30,202 nucleotides of DNA, from assembly GCA_026985515.1 (NCBI GenBank), contig JALSQH010000193.1:1-30202 (forward strand), in the 5' to 3' direction. The stretch is from a bacterium (lineage in GTDB: Bacteria > JALSQH01). The position numbers and the translations under genes are program-made. Positions 1-10,156 of this stretch are shown here, piece by piece; the first letter of the stretch is position 1, and each line of letters opens with the position of its first letter. The notes below the pieces were generated by a model. It saw nothing but the letters and a program-made list of their open reading frames with translations. It ran no database searches and was not told where the DNA came from.

Positions 1-1590
1 GAAGAATTGAGGGAGAAACTGAATGGAGTTTATGATCTTGAAAAGTTGGTGGCGAAGGTAATGACGGGAACAGTAAATCCGAGAGAACTGGGCAGGATCA
101 GAGACTCTCTTTCTGGAGTCTCTGAAGTAAAAAAGATTCTTGACAGGAGCATGGATGAGAGTATCAGAAAACTGGGAGAAATGCTGGCAGATTTTGAAGA
201 TCTTTATGATCTTCTTGACAGGGCACTTGTTGATTCACCGCCTGTTCTTTCCCGTGAAGGTGGTCTGATAAAAAGTGGATTTAGTAAGGAACTGGACGAA
301 TTAAGAGATTTGAAGGAGCATTCAGAAGAGATCTTGAGTGAAATTGAGGAAAGGGAGAGGGAAAGAACAGGGATACCTAACCTCAAGATTGGTTTTAATA
401 AGGTTTTTGGTTATTACATTGAGGTGTCAAAATCTTATCTCTCTCAGGTACCCGATGATTACATCAGAAAACAAACCCTTGTGGGAGGAGAAAGATTTAT
501 CACCAGAGAACTCAAGGAACTTGAAGAGAAGATTCTGACGGCTGACGAGAAAGCAAAGGAACTGGAGTATGAATTATTTATCACTCTCCGTGACAGTGTG
601 GCCAGTAGAGGGAAAAAACTTCAGGAAATAGCGGAGCAAATAGCCTTTATTGATGTTATAAGCAGCCTGGCATATCTGGCGGAAATTTACAATTATGTTG
701 AGCCAGAGATTGATGAAACCACTTCCATTGAAATTATTGATGGAAGACATCCTGTGGTGGAGCAGGCAACGAGAGATGAACCATTTGTTCCAAATTCCCT
801 GAAAATGGACACATCTTCTGAGCAGATCATCATTCTTACCGGCCCAAATATGGCGGGGAAATCCACCTTTCTCCGTCAGAATGCTCTTATAGTTCTGATG
901 GCTCAGATGGGCAGTTATGTGCCTGCTACGAAGGCCAGAATAGGAATTGTTGACAGATTATACAGCAGGGTTGGAGCCTCTGATAATCTTGCCAGGGGAC
1001 TCAGTACTTTTATGGTGGAAATGGTGGAAACCGCCAATATCTTAAATGGTGCAACGGAAAGGAGCTTCATCATTCTTGATGAGATTGGGAGAGGTACAAG
1101 CACCTTTGACGGAATAAGTATTGCCTGGGCAACAGTGGAGTACATCCACGATAAGATAGGTGCGAGAACTCTCTTTGCCACTCACTTCCATGAGTTAATG
1201 GAACTGGAGGAGAGGAAGAAAAGGGTTGTTAATTTTTCAATGGAGATTAAGGAACATCAGGGAAGAATACTGTTTATGAGAAGGGTCGTTAGAGGAGGGA
1301 GCAGTCACAGTTACGGAATTGAAGTGGCAAGGCTGGCCGGATTACCGGAAGAACTGCTCAGGAGGGCAAAGGAAATTCTATATACACTGGAGGAGGAAGA
1401 GCGTAAAAGCGGCAGAATCAGAAGAGGGAGGTATCAGGCTGAACAGCTGTCCCTTTTCAGGGATCCGGTGGAAGATTTGAAAGAGGAAATAATCCATTTC
1501 CTGTTAAAAGCTGATCTTAACAGGCTTACTCCTCTGGAGGCACTGGAAAAATTATTTCACTGGAAGGAGAAACTTGGGTCAGGTCAGTAA
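1..1590 (+). CDS. mutS: DNA mismatch repair ATPase MutS (5' end missing)
   Basis: This is the C-terminal ~529 residues of MutS, which recognises mismatched bases and recruits MutL. The frame is open from base 1, so the gene starts before the window; full-length MutS is about 850 residues, so the N-terminal mismatch-binding and connector domains are missing. Visible are part of the core/lever region, then the ATPase domain. Walker A (GPNMAGKS) is encoded at 841-864, Walker B with the signature (LDEIGRGTS) at 1075-1101, and the FATHFHEL switch near 1173. After the dimerising helices comes QLSLF (1444-1458), which matches the beta-clamp binding motif of MutS, then the family-typical LTPLEAL tail. 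MutS rather than MutS2 is favoured because the Smr domain is absent and the clamp motif is present. It overlaps the next gene by 17 bases if that gene's TTG start is used. Confidence 0.97.
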   Translation, partial: EELREKLNGVYDLEKLVAKVMTGTVNPRELGRIRDSLSGVSEVKKILDRSMDESIRKLGEMLADFEDLYDLLDRALVDSPPVLSREGGLIKSGFSKELDELRDLKEHSEEILSEIEERERERTGIPNLKIGFNKVFGYYIEVSKSYLSQVPDDYIRKQTLVGGERFITRELKELEEKILTADEKAKELEYELFITLRDSVASRGKKLQEIAEQIAFIDVISSLAYLAEIYNYVEPEIDETTSIEIIDGRHPVVEQATRDEPFVPNSLKMDTSSEQIIILTGPNMAGKSTFLRQNALIVLMAQMGSYVPATKARIGIVDRLYSRVGASDNLARGLSTFMVEMVETANILNGATERSFIILDEIGRGTSTFDGISIAWATVEYIHDKIGARTLFATHFHELMELEERKKRVVNFSMEIKEHQGRILFMRRVVRGGSSHSYGIEVARLAGLPEELLRRAKEILYTLEEEERKSGRIRRGRYQAEQLSLFRDPVEDLKEEIIHFLLKADLNRLTPLEALEKLFHWKEKLGSGQ

Positions 1591-2212
1591 GGATTTAAAA
1601 AAGATGATTTTCTTTTATCTTGTTGCGCTCCTGCTGGTGGGGGTTCTTCACAGAGTCTTACCCTCCAGACACTGGCTCTGGATAATTGTTCCTGCATATT
1701 TCCTGTATATCCCATTGTTTACTGGCGTGAACCTGAATGAGACCGGGCTGAACATAAGAGAATGGAAGAGAGGGACAAGGGATTTTATCGTAGCCTCTCT
1801 TTTAATATTCCCGCCTTACGCAATTGGATTTCGTTACTTTTATATCTATGTCCTGGGGATCCCCTTTGCCCCTGGCTTCAGGGAGAATCTGGCCACACTG
1901 ATACTTTCAGAGTTCTTCTATGTAGCTCTTCCTGAGGAGTTTTTTTACAGGGGGTATGTGCAGGGAGTTTTGAGGAAGGAAAAGGACAGGGTCTATTTTG
2001 AGGTTGCAGGTTGCAGATTCACCAGAGCAATCTTTTTTACTAGTCTTCTTTTTGCACTGGGTCATTTTGTCATAGATTTCAATCCTGCAAGATTCAGTGT
2101 CTTCTTTCCATCGTTAATTTTTGGATGTTTGAAGGAAAGAAACAATGATTTAGTGGCTCCCATACTTTTTCATGCGTCTTCAAATATTTTAATGAAGTGG
2201 TTGATGGGATGA
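1574..2212 (+). CDS. CPBP-family intramembrane glutamic protease
   Basis: This is a polytopic membrane protein of up to 212 residues with all three CPBP/Abi (Rce1-like) motifs: EEFFYR (within PEEFFYRG), FALGH and HASSN. In the family these form the glutamate/histidine active site of an intramembrane protease. Several hydrophobic segments flank the motifs. The substrate is unknown; known relatives process prenylated proteins, peptides or C-terminal sorting signals, and nothing here chooses among these. Two starts compete. TTG at 1574 has AAGGAG close upstream (1564-1569) and overlaps mutS. ATG at 1604 removes ten polar residues and has AAGGA at 1589-1593. The gene ends in a 4-base ATGA overlap with the glycosyltransferase gene, which suggests co-translation with the glycan operon. 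Confidence 0.85.
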   Translation: MGQVSKDLKKMIFFYLVALLLVGVLHRVLPSRHWLWIIVPAYFLYIPLFTGVNLNETGLNIREWKRGTRDFIVASLLIFPPYAIGFRYFYIYVLGIPFAPGFRENLATLILSEFFYVALPEEFFYRGYVQGVLRKEKDRVYFEVAGCRFTRAIFFTSLLFALGHFVIDFNPARFSVFFPSLIFGCLKERNNDLVAPILFHASSNILMKWLMG

Positions 2213-3654
2213 AGAAGGGTAGATGGGGAGAATTACTGGTTTTTTTGCTGGCTCTTCTCTTTTTTTCAGCAGGTCTGGAAAGTAAAAGTATATGGTATGA
2301 CGAAACCCTTTCCCTCATAATTTCGTCAGCTCCGCTTGGCAAGTTGTTCTTCTTCCTCAAATACTTTTCACCTCATCCCCCTGCTTATTTTCTCTTTTTG
2401 AAACCTCTCACACATATTGATTCACTCTTCCTGTGGAGGTTTCTCTCTGCTATCTTTGCATCTCTGGGAGCTGTGGCAATTTACAACTTCTTTTCAAAGA
2501 AAAGTTTCTCTCTTGCTATCTCCTTAACATTGCTCTTTATCCTGGCGCCCATCTCCCTTTACTATGCTCAGGAAATCAGAATGTACGCGATGATGGAAGG
2601 TCTTTCAGCCCTGCTGTTTGTGTTGCTGTTTGATTGTTATGAAAATTACACAGCGGCAAAGTGCTACGCTCTTTACCTTGTTTCAGTAATTTTTGCCCTT
2701 ACACATTATTTATCCATGCTGATTCTTGCGGGGCTTCTGGGAGGAATACTCCTGGCCTATTTTTATGAGGAAGAGAAGAAGAGAATAACACGATTATTTT
2801 TCCCCGTCGTTACGGGATTTATTTTAATTTTCCTGTGGTTTCTGAATGCCCGACATGCCCTGAGGGCTGCACAGAGCGGTGGCAGGGTCTGGCATCTTGG
2901 TTTTAAGTATTACTTTTCCATGCTTTCAAAGTTTTACCACCTGCCTTTTTATGCTGGAATGGTAGTTGTTACAATTATCATTGTACTTGCAATATACAAA
3001 ATTGTGAAGAGAAACAGCAGCTGGTTTTCTGAAATTACTGCACTCTTTGTAATTTTTTCCCCTTTCATTTTATTGCAGATGCATCCTCCTCATCACTGGC
3101 TCAATCCCCGTTATTTTATTGCTCTGCTCCCCCTTTATCTGATTGAATCTGGTAATCTGATAATTTTTCTTGGGGAAGTATTACGGAAAAAGAAAGTCAT
3201 TATTTATGCTACATCTCTCCTCATATTGATCTTTTTCTCCGCTTATGCCATAAGTTACGATGTGTACTATTTTAAAACAGACAAGCATGCATGGAAGGCT
3301 CTGATAAAGGATTTTGTTATCTCTGACATGAATACTTCGGTATTTCTTTTTGACCCGCCATACATGATGGTAAGCTTTACCTTTAATTTACCCACTCCAC
3401 TTGGTGAAAAACTGGAGATTTTCCATGTACCAAACAGAATTGTTTCATGGAGGAGAATAGATTTGAAATCTCCTCAAAAATCAATTTTCATTGCGCATCC
3501 ATCCTTTGTGCTGCAGAGAAAAGTTTTCAGTGAACTGAAGAGCAGAGGGTACAGAATTTACCTTGTTACCAGCAAAAAAGAAAAGGGCTATATTCCAGAA
3601 GAAATTTACAGGGTCATAGAGGGAAAACTTTATGTCTACAGGCTTGCCCCTTAA
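2209..3654 (+). CDS. GT39-like (PMT/ArnT-type) membrane glycosyltransferase
   Basis: This integral membrane protein of about 481 residues has roughly ten hydrophobic helices and a soluble C-terminal part of about 120 residues. The WYDE motif in the first outer loop, HPPAYF shortly after, YYAQEIRMYA, and NPRYF before the last helices are the pattern of bacterial GT-C enzymes of family 39. That family transfers sugars from polyprenyl-phosphate donors on the outer face of the membrane; the acidic DE pair is the usual catalytic/metal site. Acceptor and sugar cannot be told. ATG at 2209 is chosen because it overlaps the preceding stop codon as ATGA; a GTG four codons upstream (2197) is also open. 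It is followed, with a 23-base overlap, by a GT4 gene. Confidence 0.82.
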   Translation: MKKGRWGELLVFLLALLFFSAGLESKSIWYDETLSLIISSAPLGKLFFFLKYFSPHPPAYFLFLKPLTHIDSLFLWRFLSAIFASLGAVAIYNFFSKKSFSLAISLTLLFILAPISLYYAQEIRMYAMMEGLSALLFVLLFDCYENYTAAKCYALYLVSVIFALTHYLSMLILAGLLGGILLAYFYEEEKKRITRLFFPVVTGFILIFLWFLNARHALRAAQSGGRVWHLGFKYYFSMLSKFYHLPFYAGMVVVTIIIVLAIYKIVKRNSSWFSEITALFVIFSPFILLQMHPPHHWLNPRYFIALLPLYLIESGNLIIFLGEVLRKKKVIIYATSLLILIFFSAYAISYDVYYFKTDKHAWKALIKDFVISDMNTSVFLFDPPYMMVSFTFNLPTPLGEKLEIFHVPNRIVSWRRIDLKSPQKSIFIAHPSFVLQRKVFSELKSRGYRIYLVTSKKEKGYIPEEIYRVIEGKLYVYRLAP

Positions 3655-4900
3655 AGTTCTTCTGATAACTTCATATTTCCCGCCTGTTGCAGGTGCAGGT
3701 GTTTACAGATGGTATAATTTTGTGAAAATTCTGAAAGATAAAATTCAGTTCCATGTTTTGACGAGAAAACCTGAAGCCGGAGAAATTCTGGATCCCTCCC
3801 TCACAGAGGGAGTCAGTGATGTGCCTGTGTATTTTATTACACCTCTTTCTTTCAGCAGCATTTACAGAAAAATTAAGAGTGGAAAGAAAAATGGAAGTAG
3901 AGGCAGTGGAAGTGGAAGATTGCCGCTGATCCAGAGGTTTCTTCAATTACCTGATCAGAGGTTACCTGAGTTACCGCTTCTGGTGAGAGAGGGTGAGAGG
4001 ATCGTGAAGAAAAATATGATTGACATTATTATAGCAACGGCTCCTCACTATTCTTATCTGCTTGCAGGTGCCCTGTTGAAAAGAAAATTTCCGCAGATCA
4101 CTTTCATTGCTGATCTCAGAGATCCGTGGAGTCCGGCTCCACTCTTCCCATTTATCACTTCTTTCCACAGAGTAGCAAACATGAAAATGGAGAAATTTGT
4201 TCTTTCTTTAGCCGATAAAATCGTGGTGGTTAATGACGAAATGAAAAGATTGTACGTTGAAATATTCCCTGCTTTTTCTGATAAAGTTGAGGTGGTTTAC
4301 AATGGTTTTAACGAAGAGGATCTTGGAGTGTCTGTTAGGCCTATCAAAGATGGAAAATTTTGGTTTTCCTACATTGGTACACTTTACACTTACAGGGACC
4401 CCACCATCATAATTGAGGGGGCAAAACTGATAAGAAGTGATCTTGAGAGAAAAAAAGCAAAAATTTTGTTTGTGGGAGAGTTAAAGCCTCCATGGAATGT
4501 AGAACTTGGAAGATTAATTGAAAGAGAGAATCTTTGTGACCTTGTGAGAATCCCTGGCTTTGTTCAAAAGGAGAGGGCAAATGGTTACCTCTCCGTTTCA
4601 GATGCTCTTTTTCACATTGTTGGAGATTATTCAGCTGGTTTGTCTGGTAAAATATATGAGTATCTTTATTTTGAAAAGCCTGTTTGCGTGGTGGGAAGCG
4701 CCGCTGATGTGGTTTTGAAATTGTTCGAGGAAGTTGAATTCAGGGGATGGAAATTGTGCAAAACTCCTGAGGATGTGGCACTTTTCATATCTGAATTTTT
4801 AAAGGGAAAATTGAAAGCCAGTGTAAACAGGAGAAAATTACTCAAATTTACAAGAAAAAAACAGGCTGAAAAATTGCTTAAAATTATGATGGAGAATTGA
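3632..4900 (+). CDS. GT-B fold glycosyltransferase, family 4-like
   Basis: This 422-residue soluble or membrane-associated glycosyltransferase has two Rossmann-like halves. The N-terminal half has the donor/acceptor loop (FPPVAGAGVYRW) and an ADLRDPWS segment typical of one GT4 subgroup. The C-terminal half has VVYNGFN, then FSYIGTLY, ILFVGEL, IPGFV and SGKIYEYLYFEKPV, which is the nucleotide-sugar binding region with the family's conserved glutamates. It would add a sugar from a nucleotide donor to a lipid-linked glycan. A Gly/Ser/Arg-rich low-complexity patch lies near residues 88-96. ATG 3632 is supported by AGAGGG at 3618-3623 with an 8-base spacer, although this makes a 23-base overlap with the preceding gene. 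Donor and acceptor are unknown. Confidence 0.83.
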   Translation: MSTGLPLKVLLITSYFPPVAGAGVYRWYNFVKILKDKIQFHVLTRKPEAGEILDPSLTEGVSDVPVYFITPLSFSSIYRKIKSGKKNGSRGSGSGRLPLIQRFLQLPDQRLPELPLLVREGERIVKKNMIDIIIATAPHYSYLLAGALLKRKFPQITFIADLRDPWSPAPLFPFITSFHRVANMKMEKFVLSLADKIVVVNDEMKRLYVEIFPAFSDKVEVVYNGFNEEDLGVSVRPIKDGKFWFSYIGTLYTYRDPTIIIEGAKLIRSDLERKKAKILFVGELKPPWNVELGRLIERENLCDLVRIPGFVQKERANGYLSVSDALFHIVGDYSAGLSGKIYEYLYFEKPVCVVGSAADVVLKLFEEVEFRGWKLCKTPEDVALFISEFLKGKLKASVNRRKLLKFTRKKQAEKLLKIMMEN

Positions 4901-4902
4901 GA

Positions 4903-5625
4903 ATGCGGATCGCGGGAGTGAGAGTTGACGATATTACCTGGAATGAACTGGTTGAAAGGGTTGAGAATGCAATAAATGAAATGAAAAAAATAACAATAGG
5001 TTATCTGAACATTCATGTCTGGAACATGGCAAGGATCCATGAAGAGGTTAGATCCTTCCTTGAACATGCAGATATAGTTTACTGTGATGGAAAAGGCATT
5101 CAGATTGGAGCCAGACTGCTGGGGTTGAATATAAGAGAGAGATATACAGGGGCTTTTTTTATTGAGGATCTCGCTGAAATAGTGGCTGAACAGGGATGGA
5201 AAATTTTCGTCGTGGGGGGTAGGGAAGGGGTGGCTGAAAAGGCGTGTGAGAGTCTTAAAGAGAGATTTCCTTCTTTTAATTGCGCTGGAACACATCATGG
5301 TTATATTGGAGGAATGGAAGGTAAGGTGGTGGAAGCAATAAACAGAGCAGGTGCCGACATCGTTTTTGTGGGTATGGGTACTCCGCGGCAGGAAGAGTTT
5401 GTACTCCAGTATAGAGATGGTATTGACGCTCCGGTAGTATGGTGTGTTGGTGCTCTTTTTGATTATGTGGCAGGTGTTCAGAAGAGGGCTCCCCGATGGA
5501 TGAGTGAAGCTGGCCTTGAGTGGTTTTTCAGATTGATAACTGATCCTGCAAGATTGTGGAGAAGATACCTTATTGGAAACACAAAATTTTTCGTTAAAAT
5601 ATTTTTAGAGAAGCTTGGAAAATGA
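4903..5625 (+). CDS. WecG/TagA/CpsF family glycosyltransferase (GT26)
   Basis: About 240 residues, the normal size for this family. Members add the second sugar (ManNAc, ManNAcA or similar) to an undecaprenyl-diphosphate-linked first sugar in teichoic acid linkage units, enterobacterial common antigen or capsules. Visible family features are YCDGKGI near residues 60-66 with the conserved aspartate, RYTGAFF, VVGG, and GMGTPRQEEF. The positively charged C-terminal tail would hold the protein to the membrane. ATG 4903 is preferred over the TTG at 4897, because GGAG at 4891-4894 sits 8 bases upstream of the ATG. Its 3' end overlaps the next gene as ATGA, and that gene encodes the enzyme that would make its lipid-linked substrate. 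The exact sugar cannot be inferred. Confidence 0.9.
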   Translation: MRIAGVRVDDITWNELVERVENAINEMKKITIGYLNIHVWNMARIHEEVRSFLEHADIVYCDGKGIQIGARLLGLNIRERYTGAFFIEDLAEIVAEQGWKIFVVGGREGVAEKACESLKERFPSFNCAGTHHGYIGGMEGKVVEAINRAGADIVFVGMGTPRQEEFVLQYRDGIDAPVVWCVGALFDYVAGVQKRAPRWMSEAGLEWFFRLITDPARLWRRYLIGNTKFFVKIFLEKLGK

Positions 5626-7001
5626 AAAATTACAGAAAGTTGAAAACAGTTCTTGTTCTAATTGATTCAGTAGCAGTTGCTCTTGGATGGGTGAGTTCTT
5701 ATTTTATCAGATTGTGGTTAAGTGATATCTTTGGTAAGCCAATAAATCCCTTTAGAGTGTATCTGGATGTTTTGCCTCTGGTTGTTATTCTCTGGGTCAC
5801 TGGGAATGCCTCCTTTGGACTTTATCAGAGGATAAGAAGTAAAACCGGATTCGAAGACCTCACCAAGATACTCAAAGCAGATTTTATGGGGCTTCTCATC
5901 CTCATGGCAATGGGTTTCCTCTTCAAAGAGTACGATTTTGGTAGAAGTGTTGTGTTGCTTACAGGAATAACGAATTTTATCTTTCTGTCGGCAGGGAGAT
6001 GGCTTTTCAGAAAATATGAAAAACATCTCATTAAAAAGGGAATTGGAGTTACCCGTGCCCTGATAATTGGCGCAGGTACAACCGGTATCAGGGCACTGCA
6101 GAAGATAACTGATGACCCGGAAATGGGATATGAGGTCGTGGGATTCCTTGACGATGATCCTTTGAAGCAGGGAAAGAAGATTGGAAAAACCCCTGTTCTT
6201 GGTCCCCTCTCTGCCCTCAGAGAGACAGTCATAAAGAACAAAGTTGATGAAATAATTTTTGCAATTCCCGGCCTGCCGCATAAAAGAATACTGAGCATGA
6301 TAATGGAAGTGGATGATCTGGATCTCACAATCAGGGTAGTTTCTGATCTGTTTGGTGTCCTGGCACATGAAACAAATATTGACCTCATTGAAGATTTTCC
6401 AATTTTTGACCTTAAAGGAGGCAGAGCTGGACCACTGTATGATATTGCCAAAAGGATTTTTGATCTTGTTCTGGCCACAGCCGGTCTCATCATAACACTT
6501 CCCCTGTGGGTAATTATTGCCATAGCAATAAAACTTGATTCACCTGGTCCAGTGCTGTTTAAACAGGAGAGGGTGGGGAAAAATGGGAAGATTTTCATCA
6601 TGTATAAATTCAGGACGATGTACAAAGATACACCAAAATTCTCCTATGCCCCTTCTGATAAAAATGATCCCAGGATAACAAGAGTTGGAAGATTTCTGAG
6701 GACCACAAGTCTTGATGAACTGCCCCAGTTAATAAATGTAATTAAAGGTGAAATGAGTCTTGTGGGACCCCGACCTGAGATGCCATTTATCGTGGAACAG
6801 TATGAGGACTGGCAGAGAAAGAGACTTGAAGTCCTGCCCGGAATAACAGGATTGTGGCAGATTCTGGGTAGAAAGGATCTCCCCCTCCATGAAAATCTTG
6901 AGTATGATTTCTACTACATAAAAAACAGATCCTTCTGGCTTGATCTCTCCATCCTCCTCAAAACCATTCCCATTCTCATAAAAAGGAAGGGTGCATATTA
7001 A
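5622..7001 (+). CDS. Polyprenyl-phosphate sugar-1-phosphate transferase (WbaP/EpsE-type)
   Basis: This 459-residue enzyme would start glycan synthesis by transferring a sugar phosphate to undecaprenyl phosphate. Four hydrophobic helices (about residues 9-30, 46-66, 87-101, 108-127) come first. Next is a Rossmann-like domain with GAGTTG at 150-155, then the membrane hairpin (about 275-300) with DSPGP. The catalytic cytoplasmic domain follows, with FKQERVG, KFRTM, DELPQL, GPRPE and PGITGLWQ. This is the full domain order of the large polyprenyl glycosylphosphotransferases; the minimal PglC-like forms lack the first half. ATG 5622 overlaps the preceding stop as ATGA. It is the last gene of the mutS-linked glycan operon. 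The metK promoter begins two bases after its stop, leaving no room for a terminator. Confidence 0.93.
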   Translation: MKNYRKLKTVLVLIDSVAVALGWVSSYFIRLWLSDIFGKPINPFRVYLDVLPLVVILWVTGNASFGLYQRIRSKTGFEDLTKILKADFMGLLILMAMGFLFKEYDFGRSVVLLTGITNFIFLSAGRWLFRKYEKHLIKKGIGVTRALIIGAGTTGIRALQKITDDPEMGYEVVGFLDDDPLKQGKKIGKTPVLGPLSALRETVIKNKVDEIIFAIPGLPHKRILSMIMEVDDLDLTIRVVSDLFGVLAHETNIDLIEDFPIFDLKGGRAGPLYDIAKRIFDLVLATAGLIITLPLWVIIAIAIKLDSPGPVLFKQERVGKNGKIFIMYKFRTMYKDTPKFSYAPSDKNDPRITRVGRFLRTTSLDELPQLINVIKGEMSLVGPRPEMPFIVEQYEDWQRKRLEVLPGITGLWQILGRKDLPLHENLEYDFYYIKNRSFWLDLSILLKTIPILIKRKGAY

Positions 7002-7003
7002 GT

Positions 7004-7031
7004 TTGACATCCCCCCCCATTGATATATAAT
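7004..7031 (+). promoter_or_regulatory. Consensus sigma70-type promoter of metK with C8 spacer tract
   Basis: TTGACA (7004-7009) and TATAAT (7026-7031) both match the consensus fully and are 16 bases apart. The spacer contains eight consecutive C residues (7011-7018). Transcription would start near 7038, giving a leader of about 25 bases before the metK ATG, too short for a SAM riboswitch. The -35 box starts two bases after the stop codon of the upstream gene. Confidence 0.8.
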
Positions 7032-7061
7032 GTTTTAAAATCAGCAAAAAGGCAGGTTAAA

Positions 7062-9559
<2,498 letters not shown>

Positions 9560-9568
9560 GGTTTTATT

Positions 9569-9952
9569 ATGAATGATAGAAGGCGGGATAAAAGAACCCC
9601 TGTTAAGGTATGGGCAATAAATAATGCCAACAATGAGTTTGCCGTCTGGTTTTCAACAGATCCACCTGGTGGTGATGATTTCAGATTTGCCTATTCAACG
9701 AAGGATCTCAGTTACTATGGTGTATTTCTTGAAAGCACCTCTCCCCTGAGTGTGGGAACCATACTTGATCTTGAGCTGAACATTCCCACGGGTAAGGGCG
9801 TAAGAGTAAAGGGTAAAGTCGTGAGAGTGGTTGATCCGGAGGAGGCTCTCGCCACAGGGGAAACCCCCGGAATGGGTGTGGAATTTCAACCTGCCACTGA
9901 ACTGGAGAGAGAGGTAATAAAGGAGTTCGTGGACTACTTCAGGAAAAAATAG
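9569..9952 (+). CDS. PilZ-domain protein, probable c-di-GMP receptor
   Basis: A stand-alone PilZ domain of 127 residues. The N-terminal arginine motif RxxxR is present (R5 and R9 in RRDKR), and so is the second c-di-GMP motif DxSxxG (residues 46-51, DLSYYG). The later PGMGVEF segment is typical of the small PilZ proteins common in Myxococcus-like bacteria. Both ligand motifs are complete, so c-di-GMP binding is likely; the output is unknown because there is no partner domain. GAGG at 9558-9561 places the start at ATG 9569. It lies 9 bases after ahcY and is presumably in the metK transcript. The next gene downstream is mraZ, 201 bases away. Confidence 0.9.
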   Translation: MNDRRRDKRTPVKVWAINNANNEFAVWFSTDPPGGDDFRFAYSTKDLSYYGVFLESTSPLSVGTILDLELNIPTGKGVRVKGKVVRVVDPEEALATGETPGMGVEFQPATELEREVIKEFVDYFRKK

Positions 9953-10087
9953 GACCACTTTTCGTAAAACTTTGTTTTAGTTTCTGATATACCCCCAATA
10001 TATTGTTGCTTGAGTTCGTCTAACCCACTAAATAAAGGAAAATTTTCCCCGTTTTATTCTCTTCCCGATTAATTTTTCAGTAAGGGC
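9953..10087. other. AT-rich intergenic stretch upstream of the mraZ promoter
   Basis: No open reading frame and no GC-rich hairpin followed by a T-run is seen, so there is no convincing intrinsic terminator after the PilZ gene. The only notable element is a perfect 12-base palindrome, GGAAAATTTTCC at 10037-10048, about 40 bases before the -35 box. It could be a regulator site or chance in AT-rich DNA. A weak AAAAC/GTTTT inverted repeat lies at 9966-9978. Confidence 0.6.
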
Positions 10088-10116
10088 TTGACATTTGAAA
10101 ATCACATTGCTAATAT
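10088..10116 (+). promoter_or_regulatory. Consensus sigma70-type promoter of the dcw cluster (Pmra)
   Basis: TTGACA at 10088-10093 and TAATAT at 10111-10116 are separated by the optimal 17 bases. The predicted start of transcription, near 10122-10124, falls inside the first MraZ-type repeat. It is the only strong promoter found between the PilZ gene and ftsZ, so it probably drives the 17-kb cluster. Confidence 0.85.
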
Positions 10117-10156
10117 GAAGTGGAGTAAAGTGGAGTGAAGTGGAGTAAAGTGGATG
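10117..10156 (+). promoter_or_regulatory. MraZ operator: four 10-bp direct repeats
   Basis: Four tandem units of exactly 10 bases follow the -10 box without a gap: GAAGTGGAGT, AAAGTGGAGT, GAAGTGGAGT, AAAGTGGATG. The shared core is AAGTGG at 10118, 10128, 10138 and 10148. MraZ proteins are known to bind short direct repeats at one-turn spacing in front of their own gene, and the mycoplasma box AAAGTG(G/T) is nearly identical. The unit of one helical turn places all four cores on the same DNA face. The last unit contains the mraZ ATG (10154), and the third supplies GGAG as a ribosome binding site. Binding would cover the transcription start and block RNA polymerase, so autorepression is inferred. 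Confidence 0.88.

Noticed and set aside
4903-5625. Absence of the TxN motif of some TagA enzymes in the WecG/TagA/CpsF protein (here YLN)
   Set aside because: A subset of the family appears to have a YxN form and the rest of the motifs are normal, so I do not treat it as a defect.
7002-7061. Possible SAM riboswitch in front of metK
   Set aside because: The gap is only 60 bases and the consensus promoter leaves a leader of about 25 bases, far too short for any known SAM riboswitch class.
7020-7061. Upstream TTG start for metK adding 14 residues
   Set aside because: The TTG lies between the -35 and -10 boxes of the metK promoter; ATG 7062 gives the family-typical N-terminus and has an AGG site upstream.
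9953-10087. Intrinsic terminator between the PilZ gene and mraZ
   Set aside because: The inverted repeats seen (10037-10048; 9966-9978) are AT-rich, lack a proper loop or stem strength, and are not followed by a T-run.
10117-10156. Simple microsatellite or CRISPR-like repeat
   Set aside because: There are only four 10-bp units without spacers, their position abuts the -10 box, and the core matches the known MraZ box, so an operator explains them better.
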